From: JBJXHG01 sp046160865
Lineage (GTDB): Bacteria > Planctomycetota > UBA1135 > GCA-002686595
DNA: 64,000 bases
Direction of reading: 5' to 3'
Assembly (NCBI GenBank): GCA_046160865.1
Contig: JBJXHG010000050.1
Coordinates: 1-64,000 of the forward strand
Position 1 is the stretch's first letter. Each line of letters opens with the position of its first letter. The position numbers were made by a program, and so were the translations under genes. Positions 1 to 8,882 of the stretch are shown piece by piece. The notes under the pieces were generated by a model, which worked only from the letters and a program-made list of their open reading frames with translations, was not told the DNA's origin and ran no database searches.

Positions 1-2
1 TC

Positions 3-545
3 ACGAGCGCGCTGCGTGGCGAGGGCAAGTCCGTCGCGTCGCTCAACCTCGCGCTCGCGATGGCCGAGGTTCCCGGAACGCGCGTGCTCGTCATCGACGC
101 CGATCTGCATCATCCCGCGATCGAGCAGTATCTCGGGCTCCCGCGGCGGCAAGGTCTGACCGAGCTCCTGCGCGGCGAATGCTCGCTCGACCGCGCGATC
201 CGCGCGACGTCGGCGAACCACGTATCGGTGCTCGGTGCCGGTGCGTTGCCCGAGAATCCGTCGGAGCTGCTCGGATCCGACCGCATGAAGACGCTCATCC
301 AGTCGTGCAAGCAGCGCTTCTCGTACATCCTGCTCGACACGCCGGAGGCGATGACGATCAGCGATGCGAGTCTGCTCGGCGCGACGGCGGACGGGATCGT
401 GCTCGTCGTTCGGCTCGGCGCGACGCCACGCCACTTCGTCGAGCAGACGCACAACATGCTCGAGAACCTCGGCGGCAACGTCCTCGGCTGCTGCCTGACG
501 GGCGCGAACGCCGAGGACACGGCGTCGCACTACGCGAACCGCTGA
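3..545 (+). CDS. BY-kinase / CpsD-CapB-type exopolysaccharide ATPase, C-terminal part (5' truncated by window edge)
   Basis: The open frame runs in from the window edge, so the start is missing. The first visible residues contain a Walker A loop (SALRGEGKS). They are followed by the A' motif VLVIDADLHHP and a Walker B segment YILLDTPEA. This order is that of bacterial tyrosine kinases and MinD-like ATPases of Wzc/CpsD type, which control polysaccharide chain length and export at the inner membrane. The usual C-terminal tyrosine cluster is absent: the protein ends SHYANR with a single Tyr. It may therefore be a non-phosphorylating CapB-like ATPase or the end of a fused Wzc protein. The upstream gene context is outside the window. 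Confidence 0.75.
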   Translation, partial: TSALRGEGKSVASLNLALAMAEVPGTRVLVIDADLHHPAIEQYLGLPRRQGLTELLRGECSLDRAIRATSANHVSVLGAGALPENPSELLGSDRMKTLIQSCKQRFSYILLDTPEAMTISDASLLGATADGIVLVVRLGATPRHFVEQTHNMLENLGGNVLGCCLTGANAEDTASHYANR

Positions 546-728
546 GCACGCGCCGCGGTGGGACCGGGGCGCGCCAGCGTGAGGCACGCGTCGACGATTC
601 CGCAGCCTGGACGTCCGCGCTGACTGCGTTCGATTGACGCGCGAAGGTCGTCGTGCGGCGTTGCAGGCCATCGAACGCGCCGGTAACCTCGCCGCGCGCC
701 TCCTGGACCCCGGGAGGTCGCGCAGCGC

Positions 729-1625
729 ATGCCCGACGCCAAGTCGACGCTCCTCATCGTCCTCGGAGTCGTCGCTTTTGCCTTCGCGGTGTACTGGGTG
801 CGCGCGCTGGTGGCGCTGCGGCGTCAGGGCTCCGAGCGTGTCCTGCCGAACGCCTACGAGCTCCTGGTCGGAGTGATCACGGACTTCTTCGACGCGCTCG
901 GGATCGGCTCGTTCGCGACGACGACTGCGTTCTACCGCGCGCGCGGCACGATCGACGACCGGCTGTTGCCCGGCACGCTCAACGTAGGCCACACGCTGCC
1001 GACCGTCGTGCAAGCGTACGCGTTCATCCACGTGATCGACGTCGAGTTCAAGACGCTGATCCTGATGATCGTGGCGGCCGTCGCCGGCTCGCTCGTCGGC
1101 GCGCCGATCGTGTGCCGCTGGCCGCGCCGCAACGTGCAACTCGGCCTCGGCCTCGCGCTGCTCGTCTTGTGCGGCGTGCTCGTGTACCGCCAGCTCTGGA
1201 CACAGCCTACGACCGGCACGATCGGACTCTCGGGCGGGCTGCTCGCGGCCGGCGTGTTCGGCAACTTCGTGCTCGGCGCGCTGATGACGATCGGCGTCGG
1301 ACTGTACGCGCCGTGCCTCGTGATGGTGTCGATGCTCGGCATGAATCCCGGCACCGGCTTCCCGATCATGATGGGTTCGTGCGCGTTCCTCATGCCGCTC
1401 GCGAGCGTGCCGTTCATCCGCCGCGAGGCGTACTCGCCGCGCGCGGCGCTCGGCTTGACGCTCGGCGGCGTGCCCGCCGTACTGCTCGCCGTCTACATCG
1501 TCGGTGAGCTGCCGCTGTACTGGGTCAAATGGCTCGTCGCGGTCGTCGTCGTGTACACCGCGACGACGCTCTTGCGCGCCGCGGCGCGCGAGAAGAACGC
1601 GCCGTCCGAAACTTCGATCGCCTGA
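729..1625 (+). CDS. TauE/SafE (TSUP) family membrane permease
   Basis: This 298-residue hydrophobic protein has about eight predicted membrane segments. It carries the internally repeated architecture of the TSUP family, with the motif DFFDALGIGSF near residues 52-62 and a second conserved half around residues 180-215. Family members move sulfite, sulfoacetate or other organic anions across the inner membrane; the substrate here cannot be told. The ATG is preceded by GGGAGG about 11 bases upstream. The gene lies 30 bp before an amino acid permease on the same strand, so the two could be co-transcribed. No binding protein or sulfur-metabolism gene lies nearby. Confidence 0.82.
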   Translation: MPDAKSTLLIVLGVVAFAFAVYWVRALVALRRQGSERVLPNAYELLVGVITDFFDALGIGSFATTTAFYRARGTIDDRLLPGTLNVGHTLPTVVQAYAFIHVIDVEFKTLILMIVAAVAGSLVGAPIVCRWPRRNVQLGLGLALLVLCGVLVYRQLWTQPTTGTIGLSGGLLAAGVFGNFVLGALMTIGVGLYAPCLVMVSMLGMNPGTGFPIMMGSCAFLMPLASVPFIRREAYSPRAALGLTLGGVPAVLLAVYIVGELPLYWVKWLVAVVVVYTATTLLRAAAREKNAPSETSIA

Positions 1626-1655
1626 GCCGCTCGCTCAGCCCCCCTGGAGAAACCG

Positions 1656-3149
1656 ATGGCGAATCTGTGGATCAAGAAGCCGCTCGCGAGCTTGCTCAGC
1701 GAAGCCGGCGACTCCGAGAAGTCCTTCAAACGTACGCTCGGACCGTGGGCGCTGATCGCGCTCGGCATCGGCGCGATCATCGGCGCCGGACTGTTCGTGC
1801 GCACGGCGGCGGCCATCGCAGATCACGCCGGCCCCTCGGTGACGCTCGGCTTCGTCGTCGCGGCGGTCGGCTGCGCGTTCGCGGGTCTGTGCTATGCCGA
1901 GTTCGCGTCGATGATCCCGATCGCCGGCAGCGCGTACACGTACTCGTACGCGACGATGGGGGAGTTCGTGGCCTGGATCATCGGCTGGGACCTCGTGCTC
2001 GAGTACGCGGTCGGTGCGGCCACGGTCGCGATCGCTTGGAGCGAGTATCTGAACAAGCTCCTCGAGTACTTGGGCTTCCGGATACCGTACGAGTGGTGCC
2101 ACTCGCCCTTCGACAAGCTGCACGACGCGAGCGGCGCGGTCATCGCGTCGGGCGTGGTGAACCTTCCGGCAGTGTTCATCCTGCTCGTGCTGTCGCTGAT
2201 CCTGATCCGCGGCACGCGTGAGTCGGCGTTCTTCAACGGCATCGTCGTCGTCACGAAGGTCGCGATCGTGGTGCTCGTGATCGTGCTGGGCTGGGGGTTC
2301 ATCGATCCGGCCAACCACGCGGTCTACATCCCGGAATCGACGACGTACACGACTCCGGTCGGCATCACGCACAACTACGGCGGTCTGATGGGCATCCTCG
2401 GAGCCGCTGGCGTCGTGTTCTTCGCCTTCATCGGCTTCGACGCGGTGTCGACCGCCGCGCAAGAAGCGAAGAACCCGAAGCGCGACATGCCGATCGGCAT
2501 CCTCGGGTCGCTCGTGATCTGCACCGTGCTCTACATCCTGTTCTCGCACGTGCTGAGCGGTCTCGCGCCGGTCGATTTCTTCCGGGATCCGTCGCGCGGA
2601 GGTGAGGCGTCGGTCGCCGCCGCGATCACGACGTACATGCCGGGCTACGAATGGCTGGCCAAGGCGGTGACGGTCGCGATCCTGGCGGGCTTCTCGTCCG
2701 TCATCCTCGTCATGCTGCTCGGCCAGTCGCGCGTCTTCTACTCGATGAGTCGCGACGGCCTCGTGCCGCCGATCTTCTCCGCGGTGCACCCGAAGTTCCG
2801 CACGCCGTACAAGTCGAACCTCTTGTTCTTCGTGTTCACCGGCCTCTTCGCGGCGTTCGTCCCGGGCAACATCGTCGGCGAGATGACGAGCATCGGGACG
2901 CTGTTCGCGTTCATCGTCGTCTGCGCGGGCGTCTGGATCATGCGCGTGAAGCACCCCAACTTGAAGCGCGAGTTCCGTGTGCCGATGGTGCCGGTCGTGT
3001 CGACGCTCGGCATCGTGACGTGCGGGGCGATGATCTACGGGCTCGGCTGGGCCAACTGGACGCGGCTGCTCGCCTGGCTCGGGCTCGGACTCGTGCTGTA
3101 CTTCGTGTACGGCATCCGGCACAGCAAGCTGAACGCGCCGCAGAAGTGA
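1656..3149 (+). CDS. APC superfamily cationic amino acid permease (CAT/YfnA-like)
   Basis: The product is a 497-residue protein with about 12 membrane spans. The first-helix signature GIGAIIGAGLF (residues 37-47) is the APC-family substrate-binding loop. The lengths of the N-terminal leader and of the final hydrophobic region fit the CAT subgroup (2.A.3.3). It probably imports an amino acid by proton symport at the inner membrane; the substrate cannot be read from sequence. The start follows a GGAGA ribosome-binding site at 6 bases. The gene ends at a strong hairpin shared with the convergent neighbour. Confidence 0.9.
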   Translation: MANLWIKKPLASLLSEAGDSEKSFKRTLGPWALIALGIGAIIGAGLFVRTAAAIADHAGPSVTLGFVVAAVGCAFAGLCYAEFASMIPIAGSAYTYSYATMGEFVAWIIGWDLVLEYAVGAATVAIAWSEYLNKLLEYLGFRIPYEWCHSPFDKLHDASGAVIASGVVNLPAVFILLVLSLILIRGTRESAFFNGIVVVTKVAIVVLVIVLGWGFIDPANHAVYIPESTTYTTPVGITHNYGGLMGILGAAGVVFFAFIGFDAVSTAAQEAKNPKRDMPIGILGSLVICTVLYILFSHVLSGLAPVDFFRDPSRGGEASVAAAITTYMPGYEWLAKAVTVAILAGFSSVILVMLLGQSRVFYSMSRDGLVPPIFSAVHPKFRTPYKSNLLFFVFTGLFAAFVPGNIVGEMTSIGTLFAFIVVCAGVWIMRVKHPNLKREFRVPMVPVVSTLGIVTCGAMIYGLGWANWTRLLAWLGLGLVLYFVYGIRHSKLNAPQK

Positions 3150-3164
3150 GCGCGTGACGCGCTC

Positions 3165-3199
3165 GCGCGAGCTCTCGGCGCTGGCCGGAGAGCTCGCGC
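3165..3199. terminator. Bidirectional hairpin terminator between convergent genes
   Basis: A perfect 12-bp stem (GCGCGAGCTCTC at 3165-3176 with GAGAGCTCGCGC at 3188-3199) has an 11-base loop and is followed by TGTTT on the plus strand. It fills the 54-bp gap between the permease stop and the stop of the opposite-strand gene. Confidence 0.75.
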
Positions 3200-3203
3200 T
3201 GTT

Positions 3204-4079
3204 TCACTCCGGGAACAACCAGCCTTGAAGCCGGGCGGCGATGCTCGGCTTCGGGCTCGCCTCCGGTCGCGTGGCGCAGCTCTCGGCGCGCGCGAGCGGC
3301 GCGCTCGCCGCGCGCGGGACCGGCAGCGGCACGCCGCGGCGAGCGGAGCGAATGAGTCCGTCGATGTGCCGGCCTTCCCACTCGATCGCGCGCACATAGT
3401 CGGCGTAGGCACGCTCGCGCCGCCGGAACGCCGCGCTGTGATGGATCCAGCGACTGCCCTTGCCTTGAGTCGGCGGCAGTGCCGCATGGAGCAACTCGTG
3501 GAAGACGACGTAGCGCACGAACCAATCCGGAACCGCGGCTTGGTCGAGTACCGGATGGATGCGCGCGATCCCGAAGTCGGCGTCGTAGCTGCCGAGCCGC
3601 AACGAGTAGCGCGTGCGCCGCGACCCGCGCCGGCCCCACGTCGCGAGTGGCCGCACGTCCGGCTCCGCGAACTCGCCCTGGAACTCCGTGCGCAGCAACA
3701 TCCCGCGCATGTCCTCGAGGTCGTGGTGCTCGCCGCGCGTCACGAGGTCTTCCGGCGCGAGCCGCGGTTTCGGCAGCGCGTTGAGGCCCGTTTGGATCCA
3801 CGCGTCGAGCTCGCGGCACGCGGTGCGCGCGCGCCGACCCGAGCGGATCCAATGCGCGACCGCGAGCGGAACGGTGTCCGGCGCGGCCGAGAACATCTCG
3901 TGCAGGCGGACTTCGAACTGGCGCACGGGACGTCGCAGCGCCCGCACGGAGATCGGCGTGCGTCGCGCGCGCGTGAACACGACCGACACTTCGGTCGCGA
4001 GCTCGCGTGCGAGGAATGCCTGCCAGAACTCGCGTGTCAGCGCCGCGCGTTGGCCGGACGGCTCGGGCGCCTGGGTCAC
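3204..4079 (-). CDS. SprT-like zinc metallopeptidase-fold protein
   Basis: The protein has 291 residues. Residues 190-230 hold YVVFHELLHA (HExxH at 194-198), then a third candidate zinc ligand at His213/214 in the segment RWIHHSAAFRRRERAY. This spacing is typical of SprT-like and related minimal gluzincin folds. The N-terminal 180 residues are Arg-rich and match nothing I recognise. There is no signal peptide, so a cytoplasmic role is likely. The GTG start overlaps the stop of the upstream gene (GTGA), implying translational coupling. Peptidase activity is inferred from the motif only. Confidence 0.65.
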   Translation of the reverse strand: MTQAPEPSGQRAALTREFWQAFLARELATEVSVVFTRARRTPISVRALRRPVRQFEVRLHEMFSAAPDTVPLAVAHWIRSGRRARTACRELDAWIQTGLNALPKPRLAPEDLVTRGEHHDLEDMRGMLLRTEFQGEFAEPDVRPLATWGRRGSRRTRYSLRLGSYDADFGIARIHPVLDQAAVPDWFVRYVVFHELLHAALPPTQGKGSRWIHHSAAFRRRERAYADYVRAIEWEGRHIDGLIRSARRGVPLPVPRAASAPLARAESCATRPEASPKPSIAARLQGWLFPE

Positions 4080-6055
4080 TCCGGCAAGTTGAGGTCTTGG
4101 ACCGTGGTCGTGTCCTCGGAGATCACGATGTCTTTGGCGGAATTCTTCGCGTCGACGAGCTGCTCGAACGGATTCATGCCGCTGCCGGGCCGTGTCGCGC
4201 TCAAGCTGTAGCGCTTGGGAGCTATGTTCGTGATGACGAACTTGCCGTCCTCACCGGCTTTGGCCGAGTAGCGATCGGGCGTCATTCCTTCGAGCGGCGT
4301 GAGCGTGACCTGCGCGCCGGCGAGCGGCTTGCCGGACGGGTCGTACACCGTGCCGCGCAGCGTGCCGCCCTTCGAGAGGACGATGTCGCCGACCTTCGTC
4401 TCGTTCCCGTCGGAGACTTGGATGCCCGTCTGCGAGTAGCGCGTGTAGCCGCCGCCCGAGACGAGGATCTGGTAGACCTCCGGGGACAGGCCGCTCAGCA
4501 CGAAGCGTCCATCCTCGCCCGCGCGCACGTCGGCCGCGGTGATGTTGGTCGGATACTCGCCCCCGAGGATCTGTGCAAAGTCGTCGTCCGCCCACTCGTT
4601 GTCCTTCGTCTGGATGCGCGCGCGCGGAACGGGCTTGCCTGCGGCGTCGACGACACGTCCGCTCATCGATCCGCCGCGCGTCATACGCACGATGATTCCC
4701 GTGATCGACTTCCCTCCGGCCATCGAGAAGTTCTGCGAGAAGCTCGGCGCATAGCCCGGTGCCATCGCTTCGACGACGTACTCGCTCGCCGCGACGCCGG
4801 GCAGCGTGAACTCGCCCTGCGGATGGTTGAACGTCTGCTTCACTTCGCTCGGCTGCGACGGATTGCCGACGCCGTAGAAGAAGCGCAGCCGGACGGTGAA
4901 CGAAGTGACTGGCGCGCCGCTCGATGCGTCGATGACCTGGCCCGACACGTCCGGGTCGCGAATCATCTCGAGCCGCGTGTCGCGCGAGCCGGTTTCTGCG
5001 CGCATGGTGCGCTCCAGGTGATACCCCTTCGCGACGGCCACGATGTTGTAGGGACCGGGAGCGAGATCCTCGAAGCAGAACTCGCCCTTGTCGTCGGTGA
5101 CGATCTCGCCGCGCTGGCTCTGCTGCGTGCTCGAGAAGCCGAGCGCCGTGACGCGCGCGCCGGCGATGCCCTGATCTTGCTCGTCGACGACGCGGCCGCA
5201 GATCGGCTCGGCGACGTCGAGTACGACGTCGCGCTGCAGCGTGCCTTCGCGATCGAACGACAAGCCGTTCAAGGTGATCGATCCGTAGCCGGCGGCGCTG
5301 ACGGTCAGCGTGCGCAGACCCGCAGGAACATTGATAAACGAGTAGTAGCCCTGTCCATCGCTCTTCGCCGTCATCCGGTCGGGCGGGTCGTAGGGCGCGC
5401 CTTGGTACATCTGGTTGTCGAGGTAGAGCACGGCCTTGTCGACCGAGTTGCCGCCCTTGTCCTTGACGTGACCGGTGAGCGACGCGCCGGCCGTGAGCAC
5501 GATCGGCGGCTCTTCGTACGAGCCGTTCTCGCCGACCGGCACGGTGCTCGTCTCGTAGCGCGTGTAGTCGGAGTGCTTGACGATCAGGCGGTACTTGCTG
5601 CGCGGCTCGATGTCACGAAACGTGTAGCGTCCCTCGTTGCTCGTGCGGACGGTGACGTCTTTCGACGTGTCGATCGGGTCGTTCACGAAGAACATGTCGC
5701 CCGTGTTCACCGTGCTGATCGTGACCTCCGCGCCGACCACGGGCTGGTTGTTCGGATTGCGCACGAGACCGGTCAGCCGGTTGTCGAAGCCCGACCCCGC
5801 GACTGCCTCGACCGTGCGAGTTACGTCGTCGGAAGGGCTGGCCGTACGTCCAGCGGACGGAGCGTCCATCCGTGTCCCGCCGCTCGTGTCCACCAAGTCG
5901 GCCGCCGGAGGCGAAGGAGCGTCGGTGTCGGCCGAAGTGGCGACTCCCGAATTGCCATCGGTCGTGGCCGGGCTGTCGGGGAGCAGACGCACGATGCCGA
6001 AGATCAGTGCGGCGATCGCGACGAGTACGAGGGCGAGGACGAGGAGGGGTCGCAT
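4076..6055 (-). CDS. Membrane-anchored carboxypeptidase-regulatory-like repeat protein
   Basis: This protein of about 659 residues begins with a single hydrophobic segment (MRPLLVLALVLVAIAALIF), probably a signal anchor. A Ser/Thr/Pro/Asp-rich linker follows, then roughly six to seven tandem beta-sandwich repeats of CarboxypepD_reg type. Each repeat has a G-x-V-x-D-x-x-G-x-P-V-x-G-A-x-V core followed by T-D-x-x-G-x-F. Such repeats are structural or adhesion modules on extracytoplasmic proteins. An in-frame TTG at 6100 would add 15 polar residues before the anchor; I prefer the ATG at 6055 because the hydrophobic segment then starts at once. It is the first gene of a two-gene operon with the SprT-like gene. 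Confidence 0.78.
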   Translation of the reverse strand: MRPLLVLALVLVAIAALIFGIVRLLPDSPATTDGNSGVATSADTDAPSPPAADLVDTSGGTRMDAPSAGRTASPSDDVTRTVEAVAGSGFDNRLTGLVRNPNNQPVVGAEVTISTVNTGDMFFVNDPIDTSKDVTVRTSNEGRYTFRDIEPRSKYRLIVKHSDYTRYETSTVPVGENGSYEEPPIVLTAGASLTGHVKDKGGNSVDKAVLYLDNQMYQGAPYDPPDRMTAKSDGQGYYSFINVPAGLRTLTVSAAGYGSITLNGLSFDREGTLQRDVVLDVAEPICGRVVDEQDQGIAGARVTALGFSSTQQSQRGEIVTDDKGEFCFEDLAPGPYNIVAVAKGYHLERTMRAETGSRDTRLEMIRDPDVSGQVIDASSGAPVTSFTVRLRFFYGVGNPSQPSEVKQTFNHPQGEFTLPGVAASEYVVEAMAPGYAPSFSQNFSMAGGKSITGIIVRMTRGGSMSGRVVDAAGKPVPRARIQTKDNEWADDDFAQILGGEYPTNITAADVRAGEDGRFVLSGLSPEVYQILVSGGGYTRYSQTGIQVSDGNETKVGDIVLSKGGTLRGTVYDPSGKPLAGAQVTLTPLEGMTPDRYSAKAGEDGKFVITNIAPKRYSLSATRPGSGMNPFEQLVDAKNSAKDIVISEDTTTVQDLNLPE

Positions 6056-6255
6056 GGATCGGGTAGGGTCGAGAACGGGTTGTGCAGTCCTGAAGTCCAA
6101 CCTGGCCTAGGACGCGGGGAGTAGCGAATCCTTCCCCGGGCGGGGAATGGTATCGGCGCCCCGCACAAATGTCCGCCGCCGCGGAGCAGCGCTTCGCACC
6201 GCGCACCCCAACCCGTCGTGCGCCGTTTTGCGAGCGACGCGAGACGGATCGCCCG

Positions 6256-6804
6256 TTACGCCTTGGACGGCGTCGGGATGCTGCTCTCTTGCTCGGCCAA
6301 GAGATCGCGCGAAGGCCAGAACGACTCGGGATACACCTGCGAGCCGAGGAAGTACGCGAACAGCAGGAGCTCGAAGTCGACGCGGCGGAACACGTCGATC
6401 TTCGTCGTGCGACGCAGCGTGAGCGGCTCGATGCGCGCCATCTCGCCGGACTTCGGAGCGAACATGCGCCAGCCGCGGCCGAAGGCGGCCGTCGGGACGA
6501 GCCGGTACGGCTTGTTACCGGTCGCAAGCGCGATTTCGCGGCGCAGAAAGTTCGAGCGCAGCGAGGAGCCGAGCCACTCGCGACCCTCGGTCCAGAGCGA
6601 GAACTGGCTGCGCAACAGTCCTGGATCGCGCCGGAAGCGGAGCACCTCGCCCTTCACCGGCGTGTAGTTGCCGCTCGTGATCGTCCCGCGTCCGTTGCGC
6701 GCGACGACCATCACGCCGAGTTGCCCTTCGGGTGACGAGATCGTGTGTCGTGTGTTCCAGAGTCCGCTGACGCGGGCCTCGTAGGTCGCAATCGTCTCAG
6801 CCAT
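6256..6804 (-). CDS. Conserved hypothetical protein, 182 aa
   Basis: I do not recognise this family. The chosen start (MAETIATYEAR) gives 182 residues. The frame stays open further upstream, but that extension would translate the palindromic repeat at 6917-7084, so it is rejected. The middle is beta-rich (GVMVVARNGRGTITSGNY, then FSLWTEGREWLGSSL). The end carries one semi-hydrophobic stretch around VDFELLLFAYFLGSQVY. The repeated beta-hairpin look is vaguely like LURP/Tubby-type lipid-associated folds, but this is a weak impression. No operon partner is evident. Confidence 0.6.
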   Translation of the reverse strand: MAETIATYEARVSGLWNTRHTISSPEGQLGVMVVARNGRGTITSGNYTPVKGEVLRFRRDPGLLRSQFSLWTEGREWLGSSLRSNFLRREIALATGNKPYRLVPTAAFGRGWRMFAPKSGEMARIEPLTLRRTTKIDVFRRVDFELLLFAYFLGSQVYPESFWPSRDLLAEQESSIPTPSKA

Positions 6805-6916
6805 CGTTGCTCGTGCGCAGTGTCCGCGTGCCGATGCCGCTGCATCGGCGTTCGTCGGTCCAAAGCTTACTCGGCGGCGCGACGGGTCGTGTCGAGCGTG
6901 CGGTGGAAAGCTCTTC

Positions 6917-7084
6917 CTAGCAGTCCGTGGTGAAGGTGCTTCGAGCCCGAAAGTGGCCCGTTCGCGTCGGAACAAGGAGCGAGACCGCAGGCGAATCGTC
7001 GAGATCCGCCGAGGATCGAGCGACGCCGGGCTGGCGCGAACGGGCCGCTTTCGGGCTCGAAGCACTTTCACCACGGGCTGCTAG
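6917..7084. repeat. Palindromic element family B, copy 1
   Basis: 168 bp bounded by CTAG on both sides. The outer arms of about 50 bases are near-perfect inverted repeats starting CAGTCCGTGGTGAA and ending TTCACCACGGGCTG. A central segment with GGAGCGAGACCGCAGGCGAA is shared with the copies at 18280 and 51243. The right CTAG is shared with the family A element that follows. No coding content is credible. Confidence 0.85.
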
Positions 7085-7258
7085 CCCGCATTTCTCACCA
7101 CGTTCTGCTGCGTTCGCGCCAACTCGCTCGGAGCGGCGTTGTCGGATCGGAATCGATCCTCGCTGACCTTGCAGGTCACCTCCGGTCGATTCCGAGGCAA
7201 CGCCTTGCCCCAGGCGAGTTGGCACGCCCGCGCAACGGACGGGGTGAGAAACGCTGGC
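7081..7258. repeat. Palindromic element family A, copy 1
   Basis: The left terminus GCCCGCATTTCTCACCAC directly follows the CTAG shared with the family B copy. The centre forms a long imperfect hairpin with a GACCT-TGC-AGGTC-like tip near 7165-7180. The right terminus is worn (GGTGAGAAACGCTGG). Orientation is opposite to the copies at 15457, 16649, 51800 and 63050. Confidence 0.8.
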
Positions 7259-7330
7259 GAGGCACTCGTTCCGTCGACGGGGGCCGGCCTGCGCGCGCGC
7301 GAGGCACTCCTCGCGCGACGCAACCGCCTC

Positions 7331-7336
7331 TAAAAT
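7331..7336 (+). promoter_or_regulatory. Candidate -10 box (TAAAAT) for the YugP-like gene
   Basis: TAAAAT lies 61 bases before the chosen start, in a context resembling other candidate -10 boxes here. No clear -35 element is visible. Confidence 0.35.
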
Positions 7337-7397
7337 CGGCACCCCACAAGACGTATAGATACGCCTCCTCGGCGGCCCCGAGCGAAGGATGCCACCT

Positions 7398-8090
7398 ATG
7401 TTCACGCTGTTCGACCCGATGTATTGGCTGATCGTCGGCCCGACGATGCTCGTCGCGCTGTGGGCCTCGTTCCGCGTCAAGTCGACGTTCCTGCGCTTCT
7501 CGAACGTCGGCGTGCGCAGCGGGATGACGGGTGCGCAGGCCGCGGCTGCGGTCGCCCGCGCCGGCGGCGCGGAGGTCACGGTGGAGCTGCACCAGGGTTT
7601 CCTGTCGGACCACTACGACCCGCGCACGCGCTCGCTGCACCTCTCGCCCGAGGTCTACAACGGCCGCTCGGTCTCTTCGATCGCGGTCGCCGCGCACGAG
7701 GCCGGACACGCGATCCAGCACGCACAAGGCTACAAGTGGCTGACGTTCCGCTCGAACATGGTGCCGGTGGTCTCGATCGGCTCGCAGGTGTGGATCTGGG
7801 TGTTCCTGGCGGGACTGATGCTGCCGAAATACGGCTGGCTGCTCGAGCTCGGCATCCTGATCTTCGGCGTCACCGTGGTGTTCCAGCTCATCACGCTGCC
7901 GGTCGAGTTCGACGCGAGCAATCGCGCGAAGGCGGTGCTCGCTTCGAGCGGCATCGTCTCGACGCCAGACGAAGCGCGCGGCGTCAGCAAGGTGCTCGGC
8001 GCGGCCGCGATGACGTACGTCGCCGGTGCGCTGACGGCCATTGCGACGCTGATCTACTACCTCATGCTCGCGAATCGTCGCAACGACTGA
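7398..8090 (+). CDS. YugP-type zinc-dependent membrane metallopeptidase
   Basis: The protein has 230 residues. It carries a first transmembrane helix (about 8-25), a soluble segment with AAHEAGHAIQ (HExxH at about 100-104), and three further hydrophobic spans. This is the layout of the YugP/Zn_peptidase_2 family, putative neutral zinc proteases of the inner membrane whose substrates are unknown. Of two closely spaced ATGs (7389 and 7398) I chose the second, because GAAGGA lies 8 bases upstream of it, whereas the first overlaps that ribosome-binding site. It is a single-gene unit ending at the hairpin at 8112. Confidence 0.9.
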   Translation: MFTLFDPMYWLIVGPTMLVALWASFRVKSTFLRFSNVGVRSGMTGAQAAAAVARAGGAEVTVELHQGFLSDHYDPRTRSLHLSPEVYNGRSVSSIAVAAHEAGHAIQHAQGYKWLTFRSNMVPVVSIGSQVWIWVFLAGLMLPKYGWLLELGILIFGVTVVFQLITLPVEFDASNRAKAVLASSGIVSTPDEARGVSKVLGAAAMTYVAGALTAIATLIYYLMLANRRND

Positions 8091-8111
8091 TCGCGGCCCG
8101 ACTCGATCGCG

Positions 8112-8136
8112 AGCGCGCGGGAGACCCCCGCGCGCT
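8112..8136. terminator. Bidirectional hairpin terminator
   Basis: A 10-bp stem AGCGCGCGGG / CCCGCGCGCT with a 5-base loop is followed by TTCGTTT. It sits between the convergent YugP-like gene and the aldolase gene. Confidence 0.72.
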
Positions 8137-8159
8137 TTCGTTTCCGCGGACGCAGTGCG

Positions 8160-8882
8160 TCAGCTGCGCGCGCGCCCGCAGTCGTTTTCGAGCGTGTTCA
8201 CGCCCTTGACGCCGAGCGACTTGCGCGTGCCGAGCAACTTGCGCACGGCGTCGGGCGGCAGCGGATTCACTTTTCCGACGCAGTGCGCAAGCCACAGGAT
8301 TTTCGCCGTGTGCTCGAGCATGTCGAGCTTCTTGAACGCGTCGAGCAGGTTCGCACCGAGCGTCACGGATCCGTGGTTCTGCATCACGAGCGTATCGGAG
8401 CACTTGACGATCGCGCGGATGGACTCGGGCAACTCGTCGGTGCCGGGCGTTCCGTACGGCGCGGTCGGGATGCCGCCGATCGTCACGATGATCTCCGGGA
8501 TCACCGGCGTCTGCAGGTCGATGCCGGCGATCGTGAGCGCGACGGCGTGGGGCGGGTGGCAGTGCAGCACGGCGCGCATCTCGGGTCGCTCTTGATACGA
8601 AACGAGGTGTATCCCGGTCTCGGTCGAGCACTTCGGGCCGCCGTCGAGCACCTTGCCCTGCATGTCGACGTGCGCGAGATGCTCGGGCGCGAGGAAGCCT
8701 TTCATCGCTCCCGCCGGCGTGATGAGCACGCTGCCGTCGTTCATGCGCGCCGAGATGTTGCCGTCGGCCCCGACGATGAAGCCCTTCGCGTAGACGAGCT
8801 TGCCGATCTCGCAGATCGCGCTGCGCAGGCGCGCTTCCTCGTCCGACCAGCCGCGGTTTCGTGCCTGTTCTTCCACGCTCAT
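8160..8882 (-). CDS. Class II (zinc) aldolase of a microcompartment gene set
   Basis: This 240-residue class II aldolase/adducin-family protein has the phosphate-binding GNISAR loop (41-46) and a candidate catalytic Glu88 in CSTETGIH. It also has the metal ligands HCHPPH (His107, His109) and His170 in QNHG. Relatives cleave fuculose- or rhamnulose-1-phosphate to lactaldehyde and DHAP. In planctomycetes such aldolases are encoded with BMC shell proteins for fucose/rhamnose breakdown. Here it is the last gene of a run with three vertex proteins; its ATG overlaps the preceding stop (ATGA). The last residues are Arg/Cys-rich. The exact sugar substrate is inferred from context. Confidence 0.85.
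   Translation of the reverse strand: MSVEEQARNRGWSDEEARLRSAICEIGKLVYAKGFIVGADGNISARMNDGSVLITPAGAMKGFLAPEHLAHVDMQGKVLDGGPKCSTETGIHLVSYQERPEMRAVLHCHPPHAVALTIAGIDLQTPVIPEIIVTIGGIPTAPYGTPGTDELPESIRAIVKCSDTLVMQNHGSVTLGANLLDAFKKLDMLEHTAKILWLAHCVGKVNPLPPDAVRKLLGTRKSLGVKGVNTLENDCGRARS

Noticed and set aside
4007..6124. Plus-strand open frame of about 700 codons opposite the carboxypeptidase-regulatory repeat gene
   Set aside because: Composition is that of an antisense shadow (Arg, Ala, Asp, Val rich) with no domain. The minus-strand frame has a membrane anchor and regular repeats.
6927..7166. Short frames inside family B copies (e.g. also from 51253) whose translations resemble one another
   Set aside because: The similarity comes from the DNA repeat. 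The palindromic structure and the arm changes explain the conservation better than a peptide does.
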